Assembly: GCA_035266845.1 (NCBI GenBank)
Contig: DATFMP010000050.1
Coordinates: forward strand, 1 to 6,115
Direction of reading: 5' to 3'
Length of the DNA stretch: 6,115 bases
DNA from: DATFMP01 sp035266845
GTDB taxonomy: Bacteria > SAR324 > JACQKK01
The notes beneath the pieces were generated by a model. The model made no database searches. It was not told the DNA's origin and saw nothing but the letters and a program-made list of their open reading frames with translations. Both the position numbers and the translations under genes were made by a program. Each line of letters begins with the position of its first letter. Position 1 is the first letter of the stretch. Of the stretch, positions 1 through 5,989 are shown piece after piece.

Positions 1-426
1 CGCGGAGACGCCCAGCACCCGCAGTGGCGTCACGGGCGGCAGCGTGGGGCCGCCGGCGGGCGCGTACGCATAGCGCACCACGCCGCGGGCCAGGGCCAGC
101 CACTGGTTGCCGTCGTTGAGCAACTCCCAGGGATACGCGCACCAATCCTGCGTCAGCTCCAGCAGCAGCGGCGACTGGGGCTCCAGATGGGCGAACTGGC
201 CGGCGGGAAAGAGCGTGCGGAACAGCAGATGGCCGAACTGGTACAGGTAGCGCAGCACCTGCTGCCGCTCGGAAAGTGGCAGCCCGTGCAGCGATCCGTC
301 CAGCTGCAGCGCCTCGTAAGCCTCGAGCGCGCCTTGTAATTTAGAGGCCGCTGGAGTAAGCGAATACTGATAGGACTGGAAGGGAAGCTCTACCCGGTCG
401 CCATAGAGCCTGACGAGATTCGCCAT
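1..426 (-). CDS. CHAT-domain protein, N-terminal part (runs off the left edge)
   Basis: The reading frame is open from ATG 426-424 to the window edge and gives 142 residues, starting MANLVRLYGDRVELPF. Residues 97-118 carry the PWELL...WLALARGVVRY pattern seen near the start of CHAT domains, followed at 134-142 by PLRVLGVSA, the first core strand. CHAT proteins are caspase-like cysteine peptidases (peptidase clan CD) often joined to repeats or other effector modules. The catalytic His and Cys would lie in the missing C-terminal part, so activity cannot be judged. The N-terminal 90 residues look helical and have no signal peptide. A second in-frame ATG at 456-454 has a better Shine-Dalgarno sequence (AGGAAG, 7-base spacer) and would add ten residues, MGHPSRDRES. 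I prefer 426 because the extra residues look non-conserved, but the choice is open. The gene is divergent from the 712-1281 gene. Confidence 0.72.
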   Translation of the reverse strand, partial: MANLVRLYGDRVELPFQSYQYSLTPAASKLQGALEAYEALQLDGSLHGLPLSERQQVLRYLYQFGHLLFRTLFPAGQFAHLEPQSPLLLELTQDWCAYPWELLNDGNQWLALARGVVRYAYAPAGGPTLPPVTPLRVLGVSA

Positions 427-452
427 CGACTCGCGGTCCCTCGACGGATGGC

Positions 453-477
453 CCATTCGCGGACTTCCTGCGAATGG
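453..477 (-). promoter_or_regulatory. Hairpin around an alternative start of the CHAT gene
   Basis: An 8-bp perfect inverted repeat (CCATTCGC / GCGAATGG) encloses a 9-base loop. Read on the minus strand, the loop starts with AGGAAG, a good Shine-Dalgarno sequence, and the in-frame ATG 456-454 lies inside the 3' arm. If the stem forms in mRNA it would mask that start codon; if ATG 426 is used, it is a leader hairpin ending 26 bases upstream. The structure is seen in the sequence; its role is inference. Confidence 0.4.
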
Positions 478-511
478 CGGGCCTGCCGGACGCAACGGTT
501 CCCTCCGTCGC

Positions 512-530
512 GCCTTGCCTGCGGCAAGGC
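512..530. repeat. Perfect 8-bp inverted repeat with 3-base loop
   Basis: GCCTTGCC and GGCAAGGC are separated by TGC. No T-tract follows on either strand, so it is not a standard intrinsic terminator. It lies between the candidate CHAT promoter and the CHAT start, so it could be a leader RNA hairpin or a protein-binding operator. Confidence 0.4.
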
Positions 531-550
531 CTTGAATCTAATGGAAAAAT

Positions 551-579
551 ACACTAGCGGAAGGCGTTGCGAAAAGCAA
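551..579 (-). promoter_or_regulatory. Candidate promoter of the CHAT gene
   Basis: On the minus strand TTGCTT (579-574) and TAGTGT (556-551) are 17 bases apart, in a locally AT-richer patch. Each hexamer matches the sigma-70 consensus at only three positions, so support is moderate. Transcription would start near 544 and give a leader of about 90-120 bases holding both inverted repeats. Confidence 0.35.
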
Positions 580-711
580 ATCCCCGTCAGCCGCGACATT
601 CCGCAACCTCGCGGGCGCTGAGCGCCAAACCGCGCGGCGCGTGACCCGCCGGGCCGCACTGCCCGCGTGGAGCGCACTGACGTCGCGCCGCAGCCCATCG
701 TCGGGATACCC

Positions 712-1281
712 ATGGCGAAAGACAAGAAGGTCATCTCCCTGGACGAGCGGCGGCGCAATCCGCCCCGGCTACGCCCGGCCCGCCGCGAGCAGCCGCCCGC
801 CAGCGCTACCATGGAAGGCCAAGCCGGCGCGTCGTCCGATCCAACCCCGTTGCCGGGGCGGTTGATCTGGCTGTATTGCCCCACCTGCCGTACTATCGAG
901 TATACGGAGCTGGACGTGGCCGGTGGCCGCGTGCACAACGTCTGCGGCAGCCAGGTGCAGGAAGCGCCCGTGGAGTTGGACCTGCGTGCAGAGGCAACCA
1001 TTGCCCAGATCAACCTGGAACGTCTCAACATCCTGGAGTCACTGCTGGATGGACAGCGCAAGCGCTACGAAGAGTATCAGCGGCGGCTCAACCTGGCTGC
1101 GGGCCGGCCGCTGCAGCCCTACGCCACCAACGACGACAGCGCCAGCCAACTCCCCGTGGTGGATGTCGATGCCTTCGGCCTGCTGGTCTCGCGGTTCTTC
1201 GACAATCCGGCGGCGCACTTCCCCGATCTGGCCAACGAAGGATCCCCGGACGCGCCGCCGCCCGGCGCCACGGAGGACTAG
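712..1281 (+). CDS. Uncharacterised zinc-ribbon-like protein
   Basis: I do not recognise this 189-aa protein. Residues 1-50 are basic, proline-rich and probably disordered. Residues 56-78 hold C56-P-T-C59 and H75-N-V-C78, a CxxC...HxxC set of ligands that would suit one zinc ion in a small ribbon. Residues 93-126 form a likely charged helix or short coiled coil, and the C-terminal tail is acidic and proline-rich. No signal peptide or membrane segment is visible, so it is probably cytoplasmic. I chose ATG 712, which follows GGGA with a 5-base spacer and begins MAKDKKVISLDERRR; a GTG at 667 would add 15 residues without a better ribosome site. The gene ends 48 bases before tgt on the same strand, so a shared transcript is possible. 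The frame is intact and its arginine-rich, GC-rich codon use resembles its neighbours. Confidence 0.68.
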   Translation: MAKDKKVISLDERRRNPPRLRPARREQPPASATMEGQAGASSDPTPLPGRLIWLYCPTCRTIEYTELDVAGGRVHNVCGSQVQEAPVELDLRAEATIAQINLERLNILESLLDGQRKRYEEYQRRLNLAAGRPLQPYATNDDSASQLPVVDVDAFGLLVSRFFDNPAAHFPDLANEGSPDAPPPGATED

Positions 1282-1329
1282 CCCGCCCGCGCCGAGCCTC
1301 CGTGCCGGCTCACCACGGCTCCCTCGCCA

Positions 1330-2475
1330 ATGACGTTCAGCTTCCGCGTTCTCAAGACCGATTCCGAGAGCCAGGCCCGCCTGGGCGAGCTCCAAACGCC
1401 CCGGGGCACCGTGTCCACACCGGTGTTCATGCCCGTGGCCACGCAGGCCACGCTCAAGGCGCTGCTGCCCGAGCAGGCCGCCGAGGCCGGCGGGCGCATC
1501 ATCCTGGCCAACGCCTACCACCTGCACCTGCAGCCAGGGGAGGATGTGGTGGCTTCGCAGGGTGGGCTGCACCGCTTCATGAACTGGCCGCACCTCATCA
1601 TCACGGACAGCGGCGGCTACCAGGTGTTCTCGCTGCCCAACCGCCGGATTGGCGAGGATGGCGTACGCTTTCAGTACGAGAAGGACGGGCGCCCCGTCAC
1701 ACTCACGCCGGAAAGCTCCATGGCCATCCAGGAGCAGCTGGGCGCGGACATCGTGATGGCCTTCGACGAGTGCGTGGCCTACCCGGCCCCGCACGGCTAT
1801 GCCAAGGAGGCCATGGAGCGCACGGTGCGCTGGGCACGGCGCTGCAAGGCTGCGCACGAGGCCTCCGGGCAAGCGGAAACGCAGGCGCTGTTTGGCATCG
1901 TGCAGGGCAGCACGTACCCCGACCTGCGCAAGGCGTGCGCCGAGGAGATTGCCGCCCTGGAGCTGCCGGGTATCGCGATCGGGGGCCTCAGCGTGGGCGA
2001 GGGGCTGGAGGTGATGACCGAGGTGCTGGGCTTCACCGTCCCACATCTGCCGGCGGACCGCCCGCGCTACCTGATGGGTGTGGGACTGCCCGAGGACATC
2101 CTGGCCCACGTGGAGGCGGGGGTGGACATGAGCGACTGCGTGATCCCCACCAAGTATGCGCGCTCGGGCATCCTGTTCACGCAGGTGGGACGCATGCGCA
2201 TCACGCGGCGCAACTACCGGCGCGACAAGTTCCCGCCGGATACCAACTGCACCTGCTACACGTGCCGGCACTACTCGCGCGCCTACCTGCACCACCTGTT
2301 CCAGGCGGACGAGATCCTGGGGCAGATGCTGGCCACCTTGCACAACGTGCACTTCTACCTGAAGTTGATGGAGGACATCCGGGCGGCCCTGGCAGAGGGG
2401 CGCTTCGGTGCGTTCAAGCGGCAGTTCCTGAGCGAATACCTGCGAGAGGAGAAGAAGACCCGACATGTCCGATGA
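1330..2475 (+). CDS. tgt: tRNA-guanine(34) transglycosylase (queuosine pathway)
   Basis: Bacterial TGT swaps guanine 34 in GUN-anticodon tRNAs (Asp, Asn, His, Tyr) for preQ1, a queuosine precursor. The 381-aa length is normal. Family numbering follows the Zymomonas enzyme. TDSGGYQVFSL supplies D93 (D102) and Y97 (Y106, which stacks on the base). FDEC supplies D146 (D156), GIVQGS Q192 (Q203), and GGLSVGE (218-224) the base-binding loop. YLMGVG supplies M249 (M260), and MSDCVIPT D269, the nucleophile (D280). Zinc ligands are C307, C309, C312 and H338, with the RAYLHHLF helix between them. Small deviations are LANAYHL for the usual LGNTYHL, MSDC for MFDC and PTK for PTR; none removes a catalytic residue. 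No clear Shine-Dalgarno sequence precedes ATG 1330, and I see no better upstream start. The end overlaps the next gene by 11 bases. No other queuosine gene is in the window. Confidence 0.96.
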   Translation: MTFSFRVLKTDSESQARLGELQTPRGTVSTPVFMPVATQATLKALLPEQAAEAGGRIILANAYHLHLQPGEDVVASQGGLHRFMNWPHLIITDSGGYQVFSLPNRRIGEDGVRFQYEKDGRPVTLTPESSMAIQEQLGADIVMAFDECVAYPAPHGYAKEAMERTVRWARRCKAAHEASGQAETQALFGIVQGSTYPDLRKACAEEIAALELPGIAIGGLSVGEGLEVMTEVLGFTVPHLPADRPRYLMGVGLPEDILAHVEAGVDMSDCVIPTKYARSGILFTQVGRMRITRRNYRRDKFPPDTNCTCYTCRHYSRAYLHHLFQADEILGQMLATLHNVHFYLKLMEDIRAALAEGRFGAFKRQFLSEYLREEKKTRHVR

Positions 2476-3865
2476 TGCCAAGGCCACCGCGACGGCGAAG
2501 GAGCCGGGGCGGCCTTCTGCCATGCGGCTGGTGAACCCGACCGTGCGGGACTACATGGAGGCCCTCAGCCTGCAACGCTGGTACGGGGGCTACCAGAAGA
2601 TCGAGCTGGCGGAGCACATCTTCAATCTGGGCATCGGTGAGGTGGCCAATATCCCGCTGCCCGAGGACATGTATGCGCTGTACAGCCGTTTCGTGCAGTC
2701 TGACACGCTGGCACCGCTGGCCACGCGCTACACGGGCACGATGGGCGAGCGCGAGACCAACCAGTTGGTGGCCGCGCACCTGAATGCCTGGCTGGACGCC
2801 GAGCGCTTCGACGAGAACCGCGTGGTTTCCATGGACGGGGGCCAGAACGCGATCGAAGTGGCCATTCGCGCCTTCACGGCGCCCCTGGGCAGCCAGTCGA
2901 GTCGCAAGCAGTACGTGCTGTTGGCCACGCCCGCGTACCCATACTACTCGGTGATCGTGGCCGCGCACGCGGGACTGATGAGCTTCTTGGCCTATACGGC
3001 CGAGGAGTTCACGCGCGGCGTGGAGCAATACTGCAATCCAGCGGTGAGCGTGATCCTCATCAACGTGCCCCACAACCCCATGGGCTACGCCTTCACAACT
3101 GAGCAGGTGGCGCGCATCAATCGCGTGGCCGAAGTGTACGACTGCGCGGTGCTCATCGACAGCGTCTACGCCAACTACCCGGAGACCGGCGAAGTGGGCC
3201 GCGCCCTGGCGGGCTTCGATCCGGGCCGCACGGTGTACGTGGACAGCTTCTCCAAGAAGTATGGCCTGCCCGGCCTGCGCGTGGGCTTCGCGGTGAGCGC
3301 GGAGGAGGAACTGACCTACGCCCTGCGCTTCATCAAGACGTCCGAGTCGCTCTCGCCCAGCAACGGCAAGCTGGCTTTCGCCGGCTACCTGCTCAAGCAC
3401 CACCCCGAGGTTCCCGAGTTAATCGCCTCGGAGATCCGCGAACGGCGCCAGCGCTTCCTGACGCGTTTTGACCCCAGCAAGGTGCGAGGCGTGGCGTCGA
3501 TGGGCGAGCCGCACAATCCCTTCTACCTGACGGTGGACGTCAGCGGCATCTGTGCGAAGGCGGGGATCTCGGACATGGAGGTGCAGCAGCACCTGCTGGA
3601 TGCGTTCCAGGTGCGGGTGTTCCCCGGGAGCTGGACCCACCCCAGCCGGGCGCTCCGGGCGGGAATGTTCACGGGCGTGGGCCGACACAATCCGCACGGA
3701 CCCGCACCCTACCTGCCGCCGCAGGTGCCGGCGGGCGAGCAGATTGTGCTGGCCCCGGACCACCTGGAGCGCCGCACACCGTCCCTGCGTCTCTCCTTCG
3801 GAGCCGAGACCCGCGCCGAGGCTGCCGCGGAAGCCCTCATGGCGGGCCTGCAGTCGCTGGCATAG
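2465..3865 (+). CDS. PLP-dependent aminotransferase, class I/II (fold type I)
   Basis: The 466-aa protein has the aspartate aminotransferase-fold landmarks in order: DGGQNAIEVAI (124-134, cofactor phosphate region), PAYPYY (156-161), NVPHNPMG (200-207, the N204 equivalent of the PLP-ring Asn), DSVY (232-235, Asp for the pyridine nitrogen), SFSKKYGLPGLRVGF (261-275, with K264 as the Schiff-base lysine), PGSW (387-390), and LRLSFG (441-446) with R442 as the likely substrate-carboxylate arginine. The substrate cannot be read from sequence. Between PGSW and LRLSFG lie about 50 residues rich in Gly, Pro and His, far longer than the usual gap of roughly 10-15. The first 19 residues look disordered. 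ATG 2465 overlaps the tgt end by 11 bases and follows AGGAG at a long 13-base spacer; ATG 2522 is a possible later start. The overlap points to co-transcription and translational coupling with tgt. Confidence 0.9.
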   Translation: MSDDAKATATAKEPGRPSAMRLVNPTVRDYMEALSLQRWYGGYQKIELAEHIFNLGIGEVANIPLPEDMYALYSRFVQSDTLAPLATRYTGTMGERETNQLVAAHLNAWLDAERFDENRVVSMDGGQNAIEVAIRAFTAPLGSQSSRKQYVLLATPAYPYYSVIVAAHAGLMSFLAYTAEEFTRGVEQYCNPAVSVILINVPHNPMGYAFTTEQVARINRVAEVYDCAVLIDSVYANYPETGEVGRALAGFDPGRTVYVDSFSKKYGLPGLRVGFAVSAEEELTYALRFIKTSESLSPSNGKLAFAGYLLKHHPEVPELIASEIRERRQRFLTRFDPSKVRGVASMGEPHNPFYLTVDVSGICAKAGISDMEVQQHLLDAFQVRVFPGSWTHPSRALRAGMFTGVGRHNPHGPAPYLPPQVPAGEQIVLAPDHLERRTPSLRLSFGAETRAEAAAEALMAGLQSLA

Positions 3866-3896
3866 TCCGGCCACCGCGGCACGACACCCGCCATTC

Positions 3897-3919
3897 CGGG
3901 GGAGACACTCCGTCCCCCG
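3897..3919 (+). terminator. Candidate hairpin between convergent genes
   Basis: A 7-bp stem (CGGGGGA / TCCCCCG) with a 9-base loop lies 31 bases after the aminotransferase stop and before the MaoC-like stop on the other strand. Only a short ATTT follows at 3926-3929 and no T-tract lies on the minus side, so it would be a weak terminator. The 73-base gap holds nothing else I can identify. Confidence 0.35.
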
Positions 3920-3938
3920 CACCGTCATTTCCCGTTGG

Positions 3939-4403
3939 CTACTGCTTGGGCGTATCGCCATCACGCCGAGCCACCAGTTCGGTGATGGCGTAGTCCATCA
4001 CCAGCTCGTCGTGCTGGTTGTAGACGGCATGGTAGAGCTGCACGATGCCGCGATCGGGCTTGGAGGCGGACGGTCGGAGGGACTTGATCTGCGTGACGAC
4101 GTGGAGCGTGTCACCGGGCCGCACGGGCTTGAGCCAACGCAGGTCGTCCATCCCCGGCGCGCCCATGGCCGTGGCGCCCCATGGCTTGTCCTGCTGCACG
4201 AGGCGGCAGGCGACGGAGAGCGTGTGCAGACCGCTGGCGATGATGCCGCCGTACTGGCTGCGGGCAGCGGCATGGGCGTCCATGTGGAAGGGCTGGGGGT
4301 CGAACTGGAACGCGAACTGGACAATCTGCCCTTCCGTGAGCGTGGTGCCACGGGAGGTGAAGCTGTCGCCCGCACGCAGGTCGTCAAACCATAAAGACAT
4401 CAT
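3939..4403 (-). CDS. MaoC-like (R)-specific enoyl-CoA hydratase family protein
   Basis: This 154-aa protein has the single hot-dog layout of MaoC/hydratase-2 proteins, which hydrate enoyl-thioesters in fatty-acid or polyhydroxyalkanoate metabolism. FQFDPQPFHMD (residues 32-42) gives the D-x4-H pair, D35 and H40, matching the catalytic Asp and His of the hydratase-2 motif, where GDxNPxH is usual. ASGLHT follows, as does a later KPVRPGDTL strand motif typical of the family. Many members have unknown acyl substrates. I start at ATG 4403 because GGAG lies six bases upstream; the adjacent ATG 4400 is equally in frame. An ATG at 4442 would add 13 residues but lies at the end of the rplT terminator, so I rejected it. 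No promoter is evident in the 37 bases between that terminator and the start, so expression may depend on read-through from rplT. Confidence 0.85.
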   Translation of the reverse strand: MMSLWFDDLRAGDSFTSRGTTLTEGQIVQFAFQFDPQPFHMDAHAAARSQYGGIIASGLHTLSVACRLVQQDKPWGATAMGAPGMDDLRWLKPVRPGDTLHVVTQIKSLRPSASKPDRGIVQLYHAVYNQHDELVMDYAITELVARRDGDTPKQ

Positions 4404-4440
4404 GGCAGGCTCCGGTTGCCAGCGCCGGCGCAGCGGGCAC

Positions 4441-4478
4441 AAAAAAGCCGCCCACTCCCGACGCGGGAAATGGACGGC
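4441..4478 (-). terminator. Rho-independent terminator after rplT
   Basis: On the minus strand GCCGTCCA pairs with TGGGCGGC (one G-T wobble), continued after a bulged T by TTCCCG with CGGGAG (one wobble) around a CGT loop. Six T bases follow directly. It lies 37 bases after the rplT stop and closes the infC-rpmI-rplT operon. Confidence 0.9.
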
Positions 4479-4515
4479 GCTCTGACTTTCCTGCAGCGAC
4501 GTTGCCGCGACGGCG

Positions 4516-4875
4516 TCAGGCCGCCAGCTTGGCCTTTACCTGATCGCAGATCTTGCCGAAGGTTTCCGGCTGCTCGATGGCCAGGTTCGACAACACCTTG
4601 CGGTCAAGCTCGATCCCTGCCAGCTTGGCGCCGCGGATGAACTGACTATAGCTGAGGTCGTTAAGCCGGCACGCCGCGTTCAGCCGCACGATCCACAGCC
4701 GGCGGAAATCCCGCTTGCGCACCTTGCGATCGCGATAAGCATACTGCCGGGCGCGATCCACCGCGTTGCGGACGGTGCGCCACAGGCGCCGCCGGCCACC
4801 GGAGTAGCCCTTTGCGGCCTTGAAGTATGCATTCTTGCGTTTGCGGGCCTGCACGGCCCGTTTTACTCTCGCCAT
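4516..4875 (-). CDS. rplT: 50S ribosomal protein L20
   Basis: The 119-aa protein has the normal bL20 length and order: a very basic N-terminal tail starting MARVKRAVQARKRK, the AKGYSGGRRRLWR segment, and a C-terminal globular domain with RLNAACRLNDLSYSQFIRGAKLAGIELDRK split between RNA-binding helices. L20 binds 23S rRNA early in large-subunit assembly. In several bacteria its C-terminal domain also represses its own operon by binding mRNA. The start lies 9 bases after the rpmI stop with only a weak GAG as ribosome site, consistent with coupling to rpmI. A strong terminator follows. Of the usual neighbours, pheS does not follow the gene here. Confidence 0.98.
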   Translation of the reverse strand: MARVKRAVQARKRKNAYFKAAKGYSGGRRRLWRTVRNAVDRARQYAYRDRKVRKRDFRRLWIVRLNAACRLNDLSYSQFIRGAKLAGIELDRKVLSNLAIEQPETFGKICDQVKAKLAA

Positions 4876-4884
4876 GACTACTCG

Positions 4885-5091
4885 TTACCCGTAGGGCAGG
4901 AGGGATTTCACCAGCTTCGTATCGGCCTTGGAGATGTAGGCACGATTGCGCAACTTGCGCTTGGCCTGCACGCTCTTGCGCCGCATGAAGTGCCGCAGCC
5001 CCGCCCGCTTGCGCTTGATCTTGCCGCTGGCGGTCAGCGAAAAGCGCTTGGCCGTGGCGCGGTTGGTTTTCATTTTGTACTTCTTAGCCAT
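4885..5091 (-). CDS. rpmI: 50S ribosomal protein L35
   Basis: The 68-aa, strongly basic protein shows the bL35 pattern: KMKTNRATAKRF near the start, the KIKRKRAGLRH segment with lysines and arginines in the middle, and the end KLVKSLLPYG. L35 is a small 50S protein bound to 23S rRNA. ATG 5091 directly follows the infC TAA with no base between them, and AAAGG eight bases upstream, inside infC, is a usable ribosome site. This tight packing suggests coupled translation with infC. Confidence 0.97.
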   Translation of the reverse strand: MAKKYKMKTNRATAKRFSLTASGKIKRKRAGLRHFMRRKSVQAKRKLRNRAYISKADTKLVKSLLPYG

Positions 5092-5649
5092 TTAGGTCGC
5101 CTTTTGGCCTTTCTTGGGCGCCAAGACCATGGATAGTGTACGGCCTTCCATCTTGGCGGGGGATTCAATCGTGGCCACGTCGCCAACTTCAGCCACGAAT
5201 TTCTGCATCAGCTTGTGACCAAGATCCTGGTGGCTCATCTCCCGGCCGCGGAACATCACGGTCACTTTGACCTTGTCACCCGCCTCAACAAACTCCAGCG
5301 CATGCTTGAGCTTAAACTGGAAATCATGCTCTTCCGTCTTGGGTCGGAGCTTGATCTCCTTGAGGTGAATGATCTTCTGGTGTTTCTTGGCCTCGTGCTG
5401 GCGCTTGCTCTGCTGATACTTGTACTGGCCGTAATCCATGATCCGGCAGACGGGCGGATCGGAATTCGGCGAGACTTCGACGAGATCGAGCCCGACTTCT
5501 CCCGCTTGACGCAAAGCCTCCTCGATCTCCAAAATTCCCAGTTGTTCGCCATCCGAGCTGATCACGCGCACCTGTTGCGACCGAATCTGGTGGTTAATGC
5601 GCGTTGTCGGACCTTGCGGCTGCTGCCTGCCACGACCAGAGCTAGCGAT
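5092..5649 (-). CDS. infC: Translation initiation factor IF-3, ATC start
   Basis: IF-3 binds the 30S subunit, keeps 50S off and proofreads the start codon and initiator tRNA. From ATC 5649-5647 the protein has 185 residues, close to the usual 170-180. A polar tail of about 16 residues leads to TTRINHQIRSQQVRVI, the N-domain follows with GEQLGILEIEEAL and LVEVSPNSDPPVCRIMDYGQYKY, a lysine-rich linker covers about 75-93, and the C-domain has IKLRPKTEEHDF, VTVMFRGREMSH and EGRTLSMVLAPKK. There is no ATG, GTG or TTG between 5649 and the conserved domain. AAAGGAG ends six bases before the ATC, the best ribosome site in the window. A GTG at 5712 would add 21 residues without a visible ribosome site. 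Rare AUU, AUC or AUA starts are known for infC and allow IF-3 to repress its own translation; I infer the same here. Confidence 0.95.
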   Translation of the reverse strand: MASSGRGRQQPQGPTTRINHQIRSQQVRVISSDGEQLGILEIEEALRQAGEVGLDLVEVSPNSDPPVCRIMDYGQYKYQQSKRQHEAKKHQKIIHLKEIKLRPKTEEHDFQFKLKHALEFVEAGDKVKVTVMFRGREMSHQDLGHKLMQKFVAEVGDVATIESPAKMEGRTLSMVLAPKKGQKAT

Positions 5650-5662
5650 ATCCTTCTCCTTT
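5647..5662 (-). promoter_or_regulatory. infC ribosome binding site and ATC start codon
   Basis: On the minus strand AAAGGAG (5662-5656), six bases, then ATC (5649-5647) in frame with IF-3. The near-perfect Shine-Dalgarno sequence and ideal spacing decide the start, and make it a non-canonical codon that IF-3 itself would discriminate against. Confidence 0.75.
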
Positions 5663-5793
5663 CCGGCTGGTTGACTCCCGCAGGGCGCAGCGGCACGGCT
5701 GTGCACCCACACACGGTAACGCCCGATGACAGGCCATCGAGCCGTTCCAACAGCGCACCGGCGATTCGGAAGCCTTCGAGCAGATACTCCTCA
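5650..5793 (-). promoter_or_regulatory. Long infC leader
   Basis: About 138 bases separate the predicted transcription start (near 5787) from the infC ATC. No clear T-box, terminator or antiterminator pair is visible. A 9-base direct repeat, TTCCAACAG on the plus strand, occurs at 5745-5753 in the leader and at 5798-5806 in the promoter spacer. A leader of this length would suit IF-3 or L20 autoregulation, but I could not establish a fold by eye. Confidence 0.3.
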
Positions 5794-5823
5794 AGAATTC
5801 CAACAGATCGGGGGCTATGTCAA
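5794..5823 (-). promoter_or_regulatory. Candidate promoter of infC-rpmI-rplT
   Basis: A perfect TTGACA -35 box (5823-5818) is followed after 18 bases by AATTCT (5799-5794), which matches TATAAT at three positions. It lies 18 bases past the tRNA-Val 3' end, so the ribosomal protein operon could be transcribed independently of the RNA genes. Confidence 0.5.
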
Positions 5824-5840
5824 TCCCCGGAAGAGCGCGA

Positions 5841-5912
<72 letters not shown>

Positions 5913-5922
5913 GTGCGGGGCC

Positions 5923-5952
5923 ACCGTAATGCAGGATCCGCGGATGCGTCAA
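5923..5952 (-). promoter_or_regulatory. Candidate promoter of tRNA-Val
   Basis: TTGACG (5952-5947, five of six to consensus) and TACGGT (5928-5923, three of six) are 18 bases apart. Transcription would start about four bases before the mature tRNA 5' end. The tRNA could also be processed from an rRNA operon transcript, as the 5S gene ends 77 bases upstream. Confidence 0.4.
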
Positions 5953-5989
5953 GCAACCCCGTGATGGGCACGGCACCCCCACCGCAGCA

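Noticed and set aside
667..711. GTG 667 as start of the zinc-ribbon-like gene
   Set aside because: No better ribosome site, and ATG 712 begins a more natural N-terminus.
1039..2523. Minus-strand open frame of 494 codons, and a similar one at 2414-3403
   Set aside because: Both lie antisense to tgt and the aminotransferase, show His/Arg/Val-rich shadow composition and no domain; the sense genes have clear motifs.
876..2534. Plus-strand open frame of 552 codons
   Set aside because: It overlaps the zinc-ribbon-like gene and tgt in another frame, has low-complexity Arg/Gly/Pro/Ala composition and no recognisable motif; a product of high GC.
3552..4394. Plus-strand open frame of 280 codons
   Set aside because: It overlaps the aminotransferase 3' end and is antisense to the MaoC-like gene, with no motif of its own.
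4404..4442. ATG 4442 as start of the MaoC-like gene
   Set aside because: It overlaps the T-tract of the rplT terminator and adds residues with no family match; GGAG six bases before ATG 4403 fits better.
5650..5712. GTG 5712 as start of infC
   Set aside because: It has no visible Shine-Dalgarno sequence, and the strong one at 5656-5662 would then lie inside the coding region.
5750..5815. Possible leader peptide upstream of infC with a plausible-looking EEYLLEGF stretch
   Set aside because: GAGGAG at its beginning has no ATG, GTG or TTG at a workable distance, and the frame runs on into infC.
5936..5945. 10-bp palindrome ATCCGCGGAT in the tRNA-Val promoter spacer
   Set aside because: Several 10-bp palindromes are expected by chance in 6 kb, and there is no second copy or wider symmetry.
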